From: Piscibacillus sp052246295
Lineage (GTDB): Bacteria; Bacillota; Bacilli; Bacillales; Alkalibacillaceae
Assembly (NCBI GenBank): GCA_052246295.1
Contig: JBQQCO010000033.1
Direction: 5' to 3' (one strand)
Length of the DNA stretch: 20,665 nt
Below are positions 20,665 to 20,665 of the stretch, in pieces. The translations under genes were made by a program, and so were the position numbers. The notes below the pieces were generated by a model. The model had not been told where the DNA came from. It made no database searches and saw only the letters and a list, made by a program, of their open reading frames with translations. Position 1 is the stretch's first letter; the number at the start of each line of letters is the position of its first letter.

Positions 20665-20665
20665 T

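Overview
The window is a low-GC chromosomal segment from a spore-forming member of the Bacillaceae, probably a halotolerant or halophilic one. Evidence for this is an alpha/beta-type small acid-soluble spore protein, a tiny SscA/YjcZ-type spore protein, the Bacillus-type gene run yheB-yheA-yhaO-yhaN-yhaM with prsA and hpr, and a complete glycine betaine (OpuA) uptake operon encoding two acidic binding lipoproteins. No rRNA, tRNA, CRISPR or prophage genes are visible.

Layout. Positions 1-127 are the 3' end of a group IIC intron (domains V and VI, catalytic triad CGC). It is followed by fumC (fumarase) and a spore SASP gene whose ribosome binding site is locked in a perfect hairpin. Next come a small unknown minus-strand gene, yheB, yheA and minus-strand yhzD. 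From 4388 to 12929 six tightly packed genes form one apparent operon: yhaO (SbcD-like), yhaN (SbcC-like), yhaM (3'-5' exonuclease), a MoxR ATPase, a DUF58 protein and a DUF4129-like membrane protein. A LexA-type operator lies just in front of the first gene. A bidirectional terminator separates this operon from minus-strand prsA (foldase lipoprotein). After prsA come the 28-residue sscA-like gene, a minus-strand pair of membrane proteins (one DUF3267, with a degenerate zincin motif) and hpr (ScoC).

The right end is an osmoprotection locus. A GbsR/OpuAR-type repressor is read leftward. It is divergent from opuAA (ATPase with two CBS domains), opuAB (permease) and two consecutive betaine-binding lipoprotein genes. 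The spacer between them holds a perfect 14+14 bp palindrome and two flanking copies of its 10-bp core. Each flanking copy overlaps the -35 box of one of the divergent promoters. The two binding proteins are circular permutations of each other: the first has its halves in one order, and the second has the order I recall for Bacillus subtilis OpuAC. Both keep the three Trp residues and the His expected for betaine binding.

After the operon terminator the window runs into a tandem array of 21-bp units (nine in phase, the last six forming three identical 42-bp repeats) that continues past the edge.

The strongest leads are the paired permuted binding proteins, the operator architecture of the opuAR/opuA spacer, the LexA box in front of a yhaONM operon extended by MoxR-DUF58 genes, the SASP ribosome-binding-site hairpin, and the 21-bp array.
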